A stretch of 64,000 bases of DNA, taken from the IMG/VR virus record IMGVR_UViG_3300032323_001417, positions 1 to 64,000 of that record; one strand, written 5' to 3'. The translations under genes and the position numbers were made by a program. Origin of the DNA: a virus. The notes below the pieces were generated by a model. It searched no databases. It had not been told where the DNA came from and was given only the letters and a program-made list of their open reading frames with translations. This document shows, piece after piece, positions 10,875 through 21,200 of this stretch (its first letter is position 1; every line of letters starts with the position of its first letter).

Positions 10875-10955
10875 ATGAGTAATCAAGACTATGCTAGATA
10901 CATCTTCTGGATTGTATTAACAGCAATTTTATTGTCTACACTATCTGGTAGCTAA
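10875..10955 (+). CDS. Membrane peptide, 26 aa
   Basis: MSNQDYARYIFWIVLTAILL then STLSGS; one membrane span. AAAGAGAGAAACAA precedes the ATG as in the neighbouring early genes, and the promoter at 10,765 lies upstream. Very short; accepted for its ribosome-binding site and promoter. Confidence 0.45.
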   Translation: MSNQDYARYIFWIVLTAILLSTLSGS

Positions 10956-11212
10956 TATATATCTTTGTATAATTTCGGGGTTAATTAAATTCATTTCTGG
11001 TCATATGCGTTAGCATCCATTATTATTCTTTATTAACATATTGACAATATAGACATATCTGACATATCTTCATATAGGGGATAATTCTGCATATTTATAA
11101 ATCCCCCCAAAAATCCTACATATATAACGGAGTTATAAGGTGTTGATGGGTATACTATTTTGCCGAATTTTTGCGTTTTTAATTTGCGGATTTTTTGCGA
11201 GTTTTTTAAAAA
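10956..11212. other. AT-rich spacer before the fibre operon
   Basis: No gene seen. Contains TTGACA (11,041-11,046) followed by a tandem pair GACATATCT (11,052-11,069) without a convincing -10. It marks the boundary between the early region and the late tail-fibre region. Confidence 0.45.
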
Positions 11213-11221
11213 TGGTATAAT
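11213..11221 (+). promoter_or_regulatory. Late extended -10 promoter (leaderless)
   Basis: TGG-TATAAT ending 9 bases before the ATG at 11,231, with no ribosome-binding site between. Transcription would begin within about 3 bases of the start codon. Confidence 0.65.
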
Positions 11222-11230
11222 TAAATCATT

Positions 11231-12247
11231 ATGGCAACAACAAGAGTATTTAGAACAAGTTCAACTCCAACAACTCAAACAGGTTTTAGAAATAGAATTA
11301 TTAATGGTGATTTTAGAATTGATCAAAGAAATAATGGAGCACTTAAAAATAACAGCTCACCAAATACAGCACTTGCGACAACATTTGGTGCAGATAGATG
11401 GTTGGTGTCTGAACAGGTTACTGGAACTGGATTTAGCCAGAGAGCCTCTGATGGAACTGGTGCTGACAAGTATTATTTATCTATTTCTCGCCCATCAAGT
11501 TTAAATGCATTAATAATTGCACAAAGAATTGAGGCTATAAACAGCTATGATTTGGCTGGAAAAACGGTAACTCTTTCTTTTAGAGCAGCAATTTTGGGAG
11601 GGTACACTTCACTATCTTGGAAAGCTTCCTATGCAAATACCACAGATTCTTTTGGATCGTTTTCTTCTCCAACAAAAACACAGATTGCTACTGGAAACGT
11701 AACTGTTGGTTCTAGCTTTAATTCATATTCAGCAACCTTTACTGTGCCTTCTGCAGCCACAACTGGAATAGAAATATCTTTTTATAATACAAACATCTCT
11801 ATTGATGCGACTACTCTTAGAATAAGCAACGTTCAATTAGAGCTAGGATCAGTCGCCACTCCATTTGAACAGCGTCCTATCGGTACAGAACTAGCGTTGT
11901 GTCAAAGGTATTATCAAAATATTGTAACTCCTAATGCAACAACAGACTTTAATGGTTTAATGGTTAGAGAAAGTACTACTCAGGCTCAAGCTTCTGTATA
12001 TCTTCCAGTAAGTATGAGAATTACTCCAGCACTAGTTGGTTCTTATTTAGGAAGATCTGTTTTTAGAGACACTTCTTTCAATGTTGCAGCAGGAGCTAAC
12101 TCTGCAGTATCTGTTAGCTCATCTGGACCTAGTGTTAGCTGGATAACTCTTATAATAACTCATGCAGCAGTTGCTGGAACTTATATATATGCAGAATGGG
12201 ATTTATTAAATACAACTACAAATCTTGGCTTGAACGCAGAATTATAA
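11231..12247 (+). CDS. Tail fibre / receptor-binding protein
   Basis: A 338-residue protein with the NRIINGDFRIDQRNNG opening (about residues 21-36) and ISNVQLELGSVATPFEQRP then ELALCQRYYQ (about 195-228). This combination typifies phage fibre proteins with a jelly-roll carbohydrate-binding middle and a C-terminal receptor domain. No ribosome-binding site; the -10 is almost on the ATG, so the mRNA is probably leaderless. First of the late rightward genes. Role in host attachment is inferred from the family. Confidence 0.75.
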   Translation: MATTRVFRTSSTPTTQTGFRNRIINGDFRIDQRNNGALKNNSSPNTALATTFGADRWLVSEQVTGTGFSQRASDGTGADKYYLSISRPSSLNALIIAQRIEAINSYDLAGKTVTLSFRAAILGGYTSLSWKASYANTTDSFGSFSSPTKTQIATGNVTVGSSFNSYSATFTVPSAATTGIEISFYNTNISIDATTLRISNVQLELGSVATPFEQRPIGTELALCQRYYQNIVTPNATTDFNGLMVRESTTQAQASVYLPVSMRITPALVGSYLGRSVFRDTSFNVAAGANSAVSVSSSGPSVSWITLIITHAAVAGTYIYAEWDLLNTTTNLGLNAEL

Positions 12248-12258
12248 TTAACCTTTAA

Positions 12259-12267
12259 TGATATAAT
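12259..12267 (+). promoter_or_regulatory. Late extended -10 promoter (leaderless)
   Basis: TGA-TATAAT ending 8 bases before the ATG at 12,276; no ribosome-binding site. Confidence 0.65.
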
Positions 12268-12275
12268 TAATTATT

Positions 12276-13043
12276 ATGGCAACTAAAATTCAAGTAAGAA
12301 GAGATAGTTCAGCAGATTGGACTACTATTAATCCCGTCCTTTCTGAAGGTGAAATTGGATTTGAAACAAATACTGGAAAATTTAAAATTGGCAATGGATC
12401 AAGTGCTTGGTCTGCTTTAGATTATTTTGAAGCTAACATTGATCTTTCAGGATATCTGACCGCTTCTTCTGCCTCAACAACTTATTTAACTCAAGCTTCA
12501 GCTTCATCTACATATCTTACACAGACTTCTGCTTCAAGCACATATCCAACAATTGGAACCTTAAATTCTGGACTTGTATCAGCATCTGCAGCAGCAGTAG
12601 CATACCTTGTTGATTCAGCCCCTGGAGCACTAGATACTTTAAATGAATTAGCAGCAGCAATAAATGATGATTCAAGTTATGCAGCTACGGTTACTAATGC
12701 TTTAGCATTAAAATCACCACTATATACATCAACAAATGCTCAAACTGGGTCTACATATACACTTGTTCTTGCAGATGCAGGAAAATATGTTGAAATGAAT
12801 AATGCCTCTTCTAATACTTTAACTGTTCCGCTTAATGCAAGTGTTGCTTTTCCAATTGGTAGTGAAATTACTATTATTCAAACTGGTAGTGGTACAACAA
12901 CTATTTCTCCTGCTGGTGGAGTAACCGTTAACTACTATTCTCTTACTGGATCTGCTACAAGAACAATTAAAGCACAATGGGCAGCAGCTACATTAATTAA
13001 ACGTGCTGAAAATACTTGGGTATTAATAGGAAATCTAGGCTAA
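12276..13043 (+). CDS. Tail fibre protein with RRD/GEIG N-terminal module
   Basis: The N-terminus KIQVRRDSSADWTTINPVLS then EGEIGFETNTGKFKIGNG is the attachment module of many phage fibre and hyaluronidase-like proteins. It is followed by repeated YLTQ-SASSTY units (residues about 60-90), a DSAPGALDTLNELAAAIND segment (about 112-130) and a C-terminal beta domain ending NTWVLIGNLG. The last two modules recur in the 13,864 and 18,272 genes. Probably leaderless. Confidence 0.75.
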   Translation: MATKIQVRRDSSADWTTINPVLSEGEIGFETNTGKFKIGNGSSAWSALDYFEANIDLSGYLTASSASTTYLTQASASSTYLTQTSASSTYPTIGTLNSGLVSASAAAVAYLVDSAPGALDTLNELAAAINDDSSYAATVTNALALKSPLYTSTNAQTGSTYTLVLADAGKYVEMNNASSNTLTVPLNASVAFPIGSEITIIQTGSGTTTISPAGGVTVNYYSLTGSATRTIKAQWAAATLIKRAENTWVLIGNLG

Positions 13044-13834
13044 TGATTCCTGTTGGTGTTGTAGCTGGCAGTGGTCAAGGTACGTTTCCATCTGCAGTAA
13101 CTAGTTCTGCTACTCAAGCAAGTTTTAGTTCTATTACCTTGTCTTGGACTGCACCATTTAATGGTGGTGCACCTATAACTTCATACAGCTATCAAGTATC
13201 TACAGACAATTCTAGTTGGGGTACAGCAGTTAATGCTGGACTTGTTACTAGCGTTTTAGTTGGAAGTCTGTCTCCAGGGACAACTTATTACTTTAGAGTT
13301 CTTGCAACTAACAGCATTGGCTCTGGTCCTTATGGTGCTTCATCTAACGCTGCTACCGCTAAAGCAAATACCAGCATTGCTAACAGTGCAATGACTGCCA
13401 ACTTTAGCATTAGATACGGCAGTGGTTATGCTGTGCAGACTTTCTACGGTAGTGATTCATATCCGTTCTCTGATGGTGGATCAATTTACGCTGGCAGTCC
13501 TCCTGGTGCAACAGTTTATAACTACATTGTTTATTGCCTTGGTTTAACTAGCACATCTTTTGGTGGAGCAGCGTTATCAGGTAAAACTGTAAATCTTTAC
13601 ATGAGGGCAGCTGGATATAGTGACCAGTATCTTGGAAGCGCAACTACAGATGCAAGCGGTAACGCTTCGCTCACATTACCTGCTGGTTACAACATTGCAA
13701 ACTACGTTATTTCTGATCTATATTCCAAGCCTGACGCTTTATATTTTTGGACATTTAACGGAGATTCTCAATTTCATGGAACAACTCAAACGACAAACAT
13801 TGTTGATGTTGGTTGGTTTGACTGGAACTCTTAA
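13043..13834 (+). CDS. Fibronectin type III-containing tail protein
   Basis: The start MIPVGVVAGSGQG is set by the TAATG overlap with the upstream gene. An FN3 domain spans about residues 20-105 (ITLSWTAPFNGGAPITSYSY, TTYYFRVLATNSIGSGPYG). A 150-residue beta-rich C-terminal domain of unknown type follows. FN3 domains in phage tail proteins are common and thought to bind cell-surface carbohydrate weakly. Probably a fibre or fibre-accessory protein. Confidence 0.7.
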   Translation: MIPVGVVAGSGQGTFPSAVTSSATQASFSSITLSWTAPFNGGAPITSYSYQVSTDNSSWGTAVNAGLVTSVLVGSLSPGTTYYFRVLATNSIGSGPYGASSNAATAKANTSIANSAMTANFSIRYGSGYAVQTFYGSDSYPFSDGGSIYAGSPPGATVYNYIVYCLGLTSTSFGGAALSGKTVNLYMRAAGYSDQYLGSATTDASGNASLTLPAGYNIANYVISDLYSKPDALYFWTFNGDSQFHGTTQTTNIVDVGWFDWNS

Positions 13835-13845
13835 TAATTATCTAA

Positions 13846-13854
13846 TGATATAAT
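13846..13854 (+). promoter_or_regulatory. Late extended -10 promoter (leaderless)
   Basis: TGA-TATAAT ending 9 bases before the ATG at 13,864; no ribosome-binding site. Confidence 0.65.
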
Positions 13855-13863
13855 TATATTACT

Positions 13864-15306
13864 ATGTCTACAATATTTCCATTATCCGCTTCTGTAAATC
13901 AGGAATTTGATGGATACCGCTTTAATGGCACATCTTGGGATATTATTGGAATTGATTTAACTGCTGATTATTTAGAAGAATCCGCTGCAAGTGCTACATA
14001 TTTAACTAAAGTAAATGCATCAACTACATATGCAACAAAGACAGAATTAAATAATATTGATTTAAGTTCTGCTTCTGCAGCAGCAGTTGCAGCAATTGTA
14101 GACTCTGCACCCTCAACTCTAAATACTCTAAATGAACTTGCAGCAGCTCTTGGAGATGATGCAAACTATGCATCTACAATAACAACTGCACTTGGAAATA
14201 AATTAAATATTTCTACAGCATCTTCTACATATTTAACACAAGCTTCTGCTTCAAGCACATATGCATTAAAAAATAATCCAGAATTTTTAACTACCCTGGC
14301 TGAACCGAATTTTGATCTTCCAAGCACAGCGGTTGGATCAGGATCTGCTGGATTTACATCAGCTTCTGGATACGCTACTGGAGTTATGATTTTTGACGCT
14401 TTACCCTCAGCTTCAGCAGCATTCTCCCCTGGAGATATATTTTACTTAGTTAGTTCAGATGGAATTGATAATATAGATTTTACTGTATTAAGTGTTGGTA
14501 CTAGTCTAGTTAGTGGAAATGCAAGGCTTTCAACACAAGTAACTGCAAATATTTCTAACTTGGCAGCTTTACAATCTTGGGCATTTGGATATAATGTTGG
14601 AACAAATGGTGAAATGTGGTACAACACCGTAGGTGAAATATTTATGAAAATAGCTAAAACTATATCTTCATATGAAATTACAAGTCTTGATGGAATTTCT
14701 TCAAATATTCAATCACAAATAGATAGCAAGGCATATCTTTATGGTGCAGCATTCACTGGAGAGGTTTCTATTACACAGTCAGGAAATTCTTCAAACTATC
14801 CATTAACAATTTCTTCTGCAAATGAGCAGGGTGGAGGATCTGGATTTTCAGACATACTAAAAATTATAAACTCAAAATCTGGTGCTACTAATATAAATAA
14901 GCATTTTAGAATGAACTCATCTGGAACTTTAGAAATAATTAATAGTGCTTATACTGCAAGTATTTTTTCAGTTTCCGATGATGGAACTGTTACCTCATCA
15001 AATCTTGGAGAAACTGGATGGTCAACTGTTGGATCTTTTAGTAATAGTTTTGTATCTGGCGGAAATGCTCCAGGATACAGAAGATTGAATAATGTTGTAT
15101 ATTTACGAGGAAATATAAATAGTGGAACAGCGGGTCAAACAGCTTTTACACTTCCTTCTGGATATAGACCAGCAACAGACTTTGTTATTCCAGTTCAAAA
15201 GTTTGGAACACCAGACATTAGCTATATTACAGTATATACTGATGGAAGAGTTGTTCCTAATTCAACAGCAGGATGGCTAACTGGAATTCATTTTCCAGTT
15301 GGATAA
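13864..15306 (+). CDS. Tail fibre protein, 480 aa
   Basis: N-terminus MSTIFPLSASVNQEFDGYRF is a fibre-type attachment segment. YL-ESAASATYLTK repeats, a DSAPSTLNTLNELAAALGD module (about residues 80-98) shared with 12,276, a middle with FYLVSSDGIDNIDF and a C-terminal beta domain follow (RRLNNVVYLRGNINSG, LPSGYRPATDFVIPVQ). That last part resembles receptor-binding tips of many phage fibres. Its end meets a convergent minus-strand gene after one base. Confidence 0.7.
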   Translation: MSTIFPLSASVNQEFDGYRFNGTSWDIIGIDLTADYLEESAASATYLTKVNASTTYATKTELNNIDLSSASAAAVAAIVDSAPSTLNTLNELAAALGDDANYASTITTALGNKLNISTASSTYLTQASASSTYALKNNPEFLTTLAEPNFDLPSTAVGSGSAGFTSASGYATGVMIFDALPSASAAFSPGDIFYLVSSDGIDNIDFTVLSVGTSLVSGNARLSTQVTANISNLAALQSWAFGYNVGTNGEMWYNTVGEIFMKIAKTISSYEITSLDGISSNIQSQIDSKAYLYGAAFTGEVSITQSGNSSNYPLTISSANEQGGGSGFSDILKIINSKSGATNINKHFRMNSSGTLEIINSAYTASIFSVSDDGTVTSSNLGETGWSTVGSFSNSFVSGGNAPGYRRLNNVVYLRGNINSGTAGQTAFTLPSGYRPATDFVIPVQKFGTPDISYITVYTDGRVVPNSTAGWLTGIHFPVG

Positions 15307-15525
15307 TTAAATATTACTACTTGCAGACTTTTCATTAATAGTATCTAATTCATTAACAATCTTATAAGCCCATTGAGTAATTGCATATTCATATTTATGA
15401 TAATGATGACCACAAAACATTAATTCCCCTGAAACTCCAGTAGCAAGTACAAATGCTTGAGCACCACATCTATCACAACGATCTGCAATTTTTAATACTT
15501 TTTCTTTTACTTTAGTTTCAGGCAT
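15307..15525 (-). CDS. Actinobacterial-type small zinc protein (CDRCGAQA / FCGHH)
   Basis: A 72-residue protein with ADRCDRCGAQAFVLATG (about residues 14-30) and ELMFCGHHYHKYE (about 34-46). The CxxC plus CGHH pattern is that of a small family (DUF7455-like) common in Actinobacteria and their phages; function unknown. It lies antisense inside the rightward late operon, with AGGAG upstream of its ATG, and shares a 54-base intergenic region with the 15,580 gene. Good evidence for an actinobacterial host. Confidence 0.8.
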   Translation of the reverse strand: MPETKVKEKVLKIADRCDRCGAQAFVLATGVSGELMFCGHHYHKYEYAITQWAYKIVNELDTINEKSASSNI

Positions 15526-15548
15526 TTATTACTCCTATGTTATTTATA

Positions 15549-15557
15549 TGTTATAAT
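15549..15557 (+). promoter_or_regulatory. Late extended -10 promoter in a divergent gap
   Basis: TGT-TATAAT in the 54-base gap between the divergent 15,525 and 15,580 genes. Confidence 0.55.
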
Positions 15558-15579
15558 TGTCATTAAGTCTTATAGGAGA

Positions 15580-15909
15580 TTGTACCATAAAATCGTGAAT
15601 AATTCAATATCTATGTTTGTCGAAAACTGGCAAATGTTTTTATCACTTACCGCCATTCTAGGCGTTGGATATGCAACCCTAAGAAAATTTGAAAGAATTC
15701 TTGGTAAAGATGAAAAAGGTAGAACTATAGCAGATCGCCTTGATCGTGTAGAGCATCAAATATTTCCAAATGGCGGATCAAGCCTGGCAGACAAGGTAAA
15801 TTGTCTAGGAGATAATCAAGGCGAAATTAAAGCAGATGTTAAACAATTAACTGGAGAAGTAAAAGTAATTCACGATGTTCTAGTGGCATATATTGCAGAT
15901 AAAAAATAA
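15580..15909 (+). CDS. Membrane-anchored coiled-coil protein (DUF2746-like)
   Basis: One membrane span (about residues 18-35, MFLSLTAILGVGYATLRKF) is followed by a charged helical region, FPNGGSSLADKVNCLGDN and a C-terminal helix. This layout matches the short membrane proteins of DUF2746 type found in actinophage tail/lysis regions, sometimes called holin-like. The start is uncertain: TTG at 15,580 is too close to AGGAG, GTG at 15,595 and ATG at 15,613 are alternatives. Confidence 0.65.
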   Translation: MYHKIVNNSISMFVENWQMFLSLTAILGVGYATLRKFERILGKDEKGRTIADRLDRVEHQIFPNGGSSLADKVNCLGDNQGEIKADVKQLTGEVKVIHDVLVAYIADKK

Positions 15910-15916
15910 AATAGTT

Positions 15917-15925
15917 TGGTATAAT
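15917..15925 (+). promoter_or_regulatory. Late extended -10 promoter
   Basis: TGG-TATAAT, 32 bases before the ATG at 15,958, with AGGAG in the leader. Confidence 0.6.
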
Positions 15926-15957
15926 AAGAAAGTAAGAAATAAATAGGAGTGCCCAAC

Positions 15958-16302
15958 ATGACCCCAGGGCTTGTAAACTTTGTTTGTCCTCAAGGTAGTA
16001 CCTTTAGAAGGACTTTAACATACACCCTGGATAATCTTCCTGTTAATTTATCTGGATATTCTTCAAGATTACAAGTAAGACAAGCATATTATTCTGACAA
16101 TCCAATTGTTTCCCTAGTTTCTGGAAGTGGAATTACTATTGGAGGATCTGCAGGAACTATTGACATATTCATTGCAGCAAGTGCTACATCTAATTTTCCC
16201 CCAGGAAATCACGTTTATGATTTAGAAATAATCAGTCCATCCAACATTGTTGATAGATTAATCGAAGGTACATTTAATGTAACCCCAGAGGTAACAAGGT
16301 AA
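15958..16302 (+). CDS. Tail/baseplate beta-sandwich protein, 114 aa
   Basis: Start at MTPGLVNFVCPQGSTFRR because AGGAG lies 8 bases upstream; the frame opens earlier with GTG. The pattern (TFRRTLTY...NLSGYSSRLQVRQ...VYDLEIISP...LIEGTFNVTPEVTR) is that of the short beta-sandwich proteins of phage tail regions, similar in layout to the 30,132 protein (YVYDVQIQ...LLTGTISVTQ). TAATG overlap with the next gene. Confidence 0.65.
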   Translation: MTPGLVNFVCPQGSTFRRTLTYTLDNLPVNLSGYSSRLQVRQAYYSDNPIVSLVSGSGITIGGSAGTIDIFIAASATSNFPPGNHVYDLEIISPSNIVDRLIEGTFNVTPEVTR

Positions 16303-16748
16303 TGGCAGAATTAAAAGTAGAAATTGATCAAGTTGTAAATAATATAACAATTGATGAAGAAAATGTAGTTATTGAATTAGGAACTTCTGGTCCACAAGGT
16401 GGAAGAGGAACTGGAATTCTTAATGGCATAACGGCTCCAAATAATACTATTGGTATTGTTGGAGATTTTTTCTTAAATACAACAAATATGAATTTGTATG
16501 GTCCAAAAACAGATTCAGGTTGGGGAAGTCCAACAGACTTAGTAGGAAGTCAAGAGCTTGGTTATGTTCACATTCAATCAGTACCCTCTGCGGTATGGAA
16601 TATAACACACGGATTAGGGTTTACCCCTAATATTACAGTAGTTGATACAGCAGGAACAGTTGTTGAGGGGTCATATAACTATCCAAATTCAAGTACTGTA
16701 GTTTTGTCCTTTATCGGAGCATTTTCGGGAAGGGCGTATTTATCGTAA
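16302..16748 (+). CDS. Fibre-associated protein, 148 aa
   Basis: Has GTSGPQGGRGTG (a short collagen-like Gly stretch, about residues 28-39), GIVGDFFLNTTNMNLYGPK and a C-terminal WNITHGLGFTPNITVVDTAG domain. This arrangement is common in phage tail proteins that follow a short beta-sandwich protein. It pairs with the 15,958 gene as 30,498 pairs with 30,132. Probably structural. Confidence 0.65.
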   Translation: MAELKVEIDQVVNNITIDEENVVIELGTSGPQGGRGTGILNGITAPNNTIGIVGDFFLNTTNMNLYGPKTDSGWGSPTDLVGSQELGYVHIQSVPSAVWNITHGLGFTPNITVVDTAGTVVEGSYNYPNSSTVVLSFIGAFSGRAYLS

Positions 16749-16766
16749 TGAAGGAGGTGAAAATAT

Positions 16767-18212
16767 ATGTCTAGAAAATTTTTAACAAGTATTGATCTAA
16801 ATCGTAATGAATTGCAAAACGGTGTTATCCATAATTTGGCTACAGATCCAGGTACTGGAGTTGCTGGTCAACTTTATTTTAATACCGTTGACAACACCCT
16901 AAAAATCTATAACGGAATGGGATGGGAAGCTGTTGGCTCTACTGAATTTATTGGAGACGCAGTAAATGATCTACTTGATAGTGGAACTGGAATTTCGTTA
17001 AACTATAACGATGCTGGTAACTCTCTTACAATTGCAAACACTGGCGTAACTAGCATTGCTGGTACAGCTAACGAAGTATCTGTAAGCGGATCTGCTGGTG
17101 CAGTAACAGTAAGTCTTCCAAACTCTATTACAGTAGATGTGACTGGTGCTTTAACTGGTAATGCAAGTACTGCTAGCACTTTGCAGACACCTAGATCTAT
17201 TGGTCTTGGTGGATCTTTAAGTGGTAGTGTTAGTTTTGATGGAAGTCAGAACGTAACAATTACAGCAGATATCGTAGCAGATTCAGTTGCTCTTGGTGCA
17301 GATACAACTGGTGATTATGTAGCAGGTGCAAGTGCATCTGGTGCAGGTATCAGTGTAACTGGTTCAGGTGGTGAAGGTTCAACTCTAACTATTTCTAACA
17401 CTGGTGTTACATCTCTTTCAGGAACAGCTAATGAAGTAACTGTTTCAGCATCTGCTGGAGCAATTACAATTGGTCTTCCAGATGATGTAACAATCGGAGG
17501 AAATCTTGGTGTAACTGGAAATCTAACTGTAAGCGGAAGCGTAACAACTCTAAATACAGAAACTTTGCTAGTTGAGGATAATCAAATTACCCTTAATAGC
17601 AATGTAACTGGAGTTCCTGCAGCAAATGCAGGTCTTGAAGTTGAGCGTGGTGATTCAACCAATGCTTCTTTAATTTGGAATGAATCATCTGATAAATGGT
17701 CAGCTGGACTTCTTGGTAGCGAAACTGCTATCTCTCTTGAAGGTCACGTCCATGCAACATCTGATATAACTGGATTACAGGAGTATGTTGAAGATACAGT
17801 TGGCACAATGCTAACAGACTCTTCAACAGTTGATTTCACATATTCAGATAATTCTGGAAGTGCTGGAACATTCACTGCTGGTATCATTACAGCTTCAACA
17901 AGCTATTTGACAACTGGTAGTGGTCTTGCTGTTGATATTTCTTCTGTAGAGTCAAAGTTAATAACTGATGGATTCCCAAAGAAATATGCAGCTAATAACA
18001 CATCGCTAACATCAACTAGTGGAGTATGTACCTGGACTGTAACACACAACCTTGCAACTAAGGATGTAACAGTTCAAGTATATGAAGTTGCTGCTGATTA
18101 TAATCAGGTAGAAGTAGATGTACAACATACATCAACATCTGCTATAACTATTAAAATTAATAGTGCAACAACAATTGCTGCTGACACATATCGTGTTGTA
18201 GTAATTGGATAA
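16767..18212 (+). CDS. Tail fibre protein, 481 aa
   Basis: Strong GGAGGTGA ribosome-binding site. Opens MSRKFLTSIDLNRNELQN, with GQLYFNTVDNTLKIYNGMGW, two NEVSVSGSAGAVTVSLP-type repeats, LGVTGNLTVSGSVTTLNTET, and a C-terminal VTHNLATKDVTVQVYEV domain. The middle is the Gly/Ser/Thr-rich shaft typical of phage fibres. A hairpin follows the gene. Confidence 0.75.
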   Translation: MSRKFLTSIDLNRNELQNGVIHNLATDPGTGVAGQLYFNTVDNTLKIYNGMGWEAVGSTEFIGDAVNDLLDSGTGISLNYNDAGNSLTIANTGVTSIAGTANEVSVSGSAGAVTVSLPNSITVDVTGALTGNASTASTLQTPRSIGLGGSLSGSVSFDGSQNVTITADIVADSVALGADTTGDYVAGASASGAGISVTGSGGEGSTLTISNTGVTSLSGTANEVTVSASAGAITIGLPDDVTIGGNLGVTGNLTVSGSVTTLNTETLLVEDNQITLNSNVTGVPAANAGLEVERGDSTNASLIWNESSDKWSAGLLGSETAISLEGHVHATSDITGLQEYVEDTVGTMLTDSSTVDFTYSDNSGSAGTFTAGIITASTSYLTTGSGLAVDISSVESKLITDGFPKKYAANNTSLTSTSGVCTWTVTHNLATKDVTVQVYEVAADYNQVEVDVQHTSTSAITIKINSATTIAADTYRVVVIG

Positions 18213-18227
18213 AGTATAATATAATGT

Positions 18228-18255
18228 GGGGGGCTAGATTAAACCCTAGCCCCTC
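18228..18255 (+). terminator. Hairpin between two fibre genes
   Basis: GGGGCTAG (18,230-18,237) pairs with CTAGCCCC (18,246-18,253) around 8 bases, extended by G-U and G-C pairs. No U-tract follows, so it is a terminator or an attenuator before the 1,283-residue fibre gene; TATAAT at 18,215 lies just upstream. Confidence 0.55.
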
Positions 18256-18271
18256 ATATTAGAAGGAAAAA

Positions 18272-21200
18272 ATGGCAAAGAAATTTTTAACAGGATTAAA
18301 TTTAGTAGTATTGAACTCAGATCCAGCTACTGGCTCTGAAGGTGAGCTATATTTTAATTCTTCAGCATCTGTTGCAAAGATTTACCAAGCAGGAGCTTGG
18401 TCAGTCCTTGGTGCAGGTGGTGGAGGTACAACCGTTAGCACAACAGAACCACCATCCCCAGAAATCGGGGATTCTTGGTATAAAAATGATACTGGTGAAT
18501 TTTATGTATATGATGGAACTTATTGGGTAGAAGTAAATGGAGTTATAGCATCTGAATCCTTTAAAACAATTTCAGTATCTGGTCAATCAGATGTGGTAGC
18601 CGATTCAAATACGGATACATTAACTTTGGTTGCAGGTACAAATGTATCTATTACAACAAATTCTACCAATGATTCTATTACTATCAATGCTGATTCTAAG
18701 TCAACTAGTTCTGTTTATTTAGTTAGAAACAATACTGGTTCAACAATATTAAAAGGAACCTTGGTTTCTGCTTCAGGGGCAGAACCTAGCGGAAGAATAG
18801 ACGTAGAGCCTTTTGCAGCAGTTGGTGGAATTAACTCAGAACTAACTGTTATGGGAATGGCTACTGCAAATATTTCTAACGGTGTTAATGGAGAAGTAAT
18901 AAGTTTTGGAACTTTGACTGGATTAGATACTAGAGGTGATGTTGCTAGTGGTATAGCTGTTGGCGATGAAACATGGGCTGCAGGAGATATTCTTTTTGCT
19001 CATCCAACCGTTGCTGGAAAACTTACTAAGGTAAGACCACAGCATGACCTTGCCGTTGCTTTTATTACAGTTCGTCACGCATCCACTGGACAAATTGCAG
19101 TAAGAATTGTTCCAGGAAACAATCATTTAGAATGGATGCATGATGTTTTAATTTCTGGATCTGTTCAAAATAATGAAATATTGTCATATGATTTATCAAA
19201 TGGTTTATGGATAAATAAAACAGCAAATGAATCTGGAATTGCAACAACTGAAGATTTATCAGAATATTTAACAACTAGTTCAGCAGCTGTTTTATATCAG
19301 CCTTTTAGTGTAAGACTTTTTAATCTAACAGCTTTAGAGGGTGCTCCTGGAGTATTACGTTCAGATGGGGGTCTTGGATGGAGTTTAGATCCAACAGAAT
19401 TCCTTTCAACTTTTAATGCATCTTCAACCTATTTAACTCAAGTAGATGCATCTGATATTTATTTAACCCAGGTGGATGCAGGAAATACCTATTTAACATC
19501 AGGTTCTGCAAATTCTTTATATCAACCATTAGATGCAGACTTGACTACAATTGCAGCACTATCAGGATCTTCAGGGTTTTTAAAGAAAAATATTTTTGAT
19601 AATTGGGTAATAGATAGTAACACATATTTAACAACTTATGATGCTTCAACTCTTTATCAAACAACTGGAGATTATGCAACAATTAGTGGAGTTGAAACTT
19701 TATCAAATAAAACAATGAGTGTTGCTTTTATTAGTGGTAATATGACTTTTAATGATATTGATTACCAACATACTATTTCTTCAGGATCAAATAATCTTAC
19801 AATTACTGGATATAATGATCTAAATCTAGTTTCTGCTAATGGAAGCATTGTTTTACAACCAGATGAATTTGTAAAAATATATGATGAACATGTTGCTACA
19901 CAAGAATGGGTAGATTTTCAAGACTACTTAACACAGGTTAGTGCCTCTACAATATATCAGCCAATTGGATCATATTCTACAACTTCTCATAATCACACTT
20001 TAGATAGTCTTTCAAATGTTGTAATTACTGGAACTCCATCAGATGGACAGGCAATTGTTTGGGATACTTCTACTTCAAAGTGGGTAAATGAAACAGTTTC
20101 TGGTGGAGCATCTTATCCAGATCAAACTGGTAACGATGGAAAATTCTTGCAAACAAATAGTGGAAGTGTGTCTTGGCAAAATGTTAACCTTACTGGATAT
20201 CTAACAGAAACTTCAGCTTCTACTACTTACCTAACTAAAGCATCTGCTTCAACTACATATCAACCTGCTGGAAGTTACTTAACATCAGAGTCAGATACTT
20301 TTGAAACTGTTACTGATAGAGGTGCGTCTTCTACAAATGCTATTACAATTAGCAATACAACAGAGGCTACTAATGCTACTACAGGTGCTTTAATTGTGTC
20401 TGGTGGTGTTGGCGTAGCAAAAGATCTTTGGATTGATGGAAATTTACATGTTGCTGGAACTACAACAACTGAAAATACCAAGACAGTAGCAACTCATGAT
20501 AATTTAATTTATTTAAATGCTGCACTTGATTCAACTATTACAAATGCAGTTTTTTCAAGTGGGTCTATAACTTATACTGCAGAAAATTTATATACTGCTG
20601 GAATGGATATTAGAATTACTGGAGTAAGTCCATCAGCGTTTAATATATCTTCTGGAGATTTATTAACAGTTGCTTCTGCAACCCCTACACAGTTTGTTGT
20701 TATAAAATCAGATCCAGGAGCATCTTATATTTCTGGTGGAACTGCACACGCAAAAGAAGAGGCTAATTCAGATTTAGGATTTGCAGGTGGATACTACTCA
20801 GGTGGGTATGCTCACGCAGGTTTATTTAGAGACGCATCTGATGGAGTATTTAAATTCTTCCAAGGATATACCCCAGAGCCAGATGAAGCAGTAAATATTG
20901 ACACTACTCACGCATCATTTGCTTTAGCAGATATTTCTATAAATAGAATTATTCCAGGATCTAGTGGATATAATCCTAACAATTTTGGAATCGGACAGTA
21001 TGCTCTTGATAGTTTTGATGTATATGGTTACGAAAATTTTGCCATTGGTACATCTGCCCTTGGCTCTGGTGTTGGATTTAAAAACTATGCATTTGGAGAT
21101 ACTGCAGGACTATCCCTTAATGGATATTATAACTATGCAATTGGAAATAGTGCCCTGATCCTTGCTACTGGAGAGCATAACTATGCTTTTGGCTTAAGTG

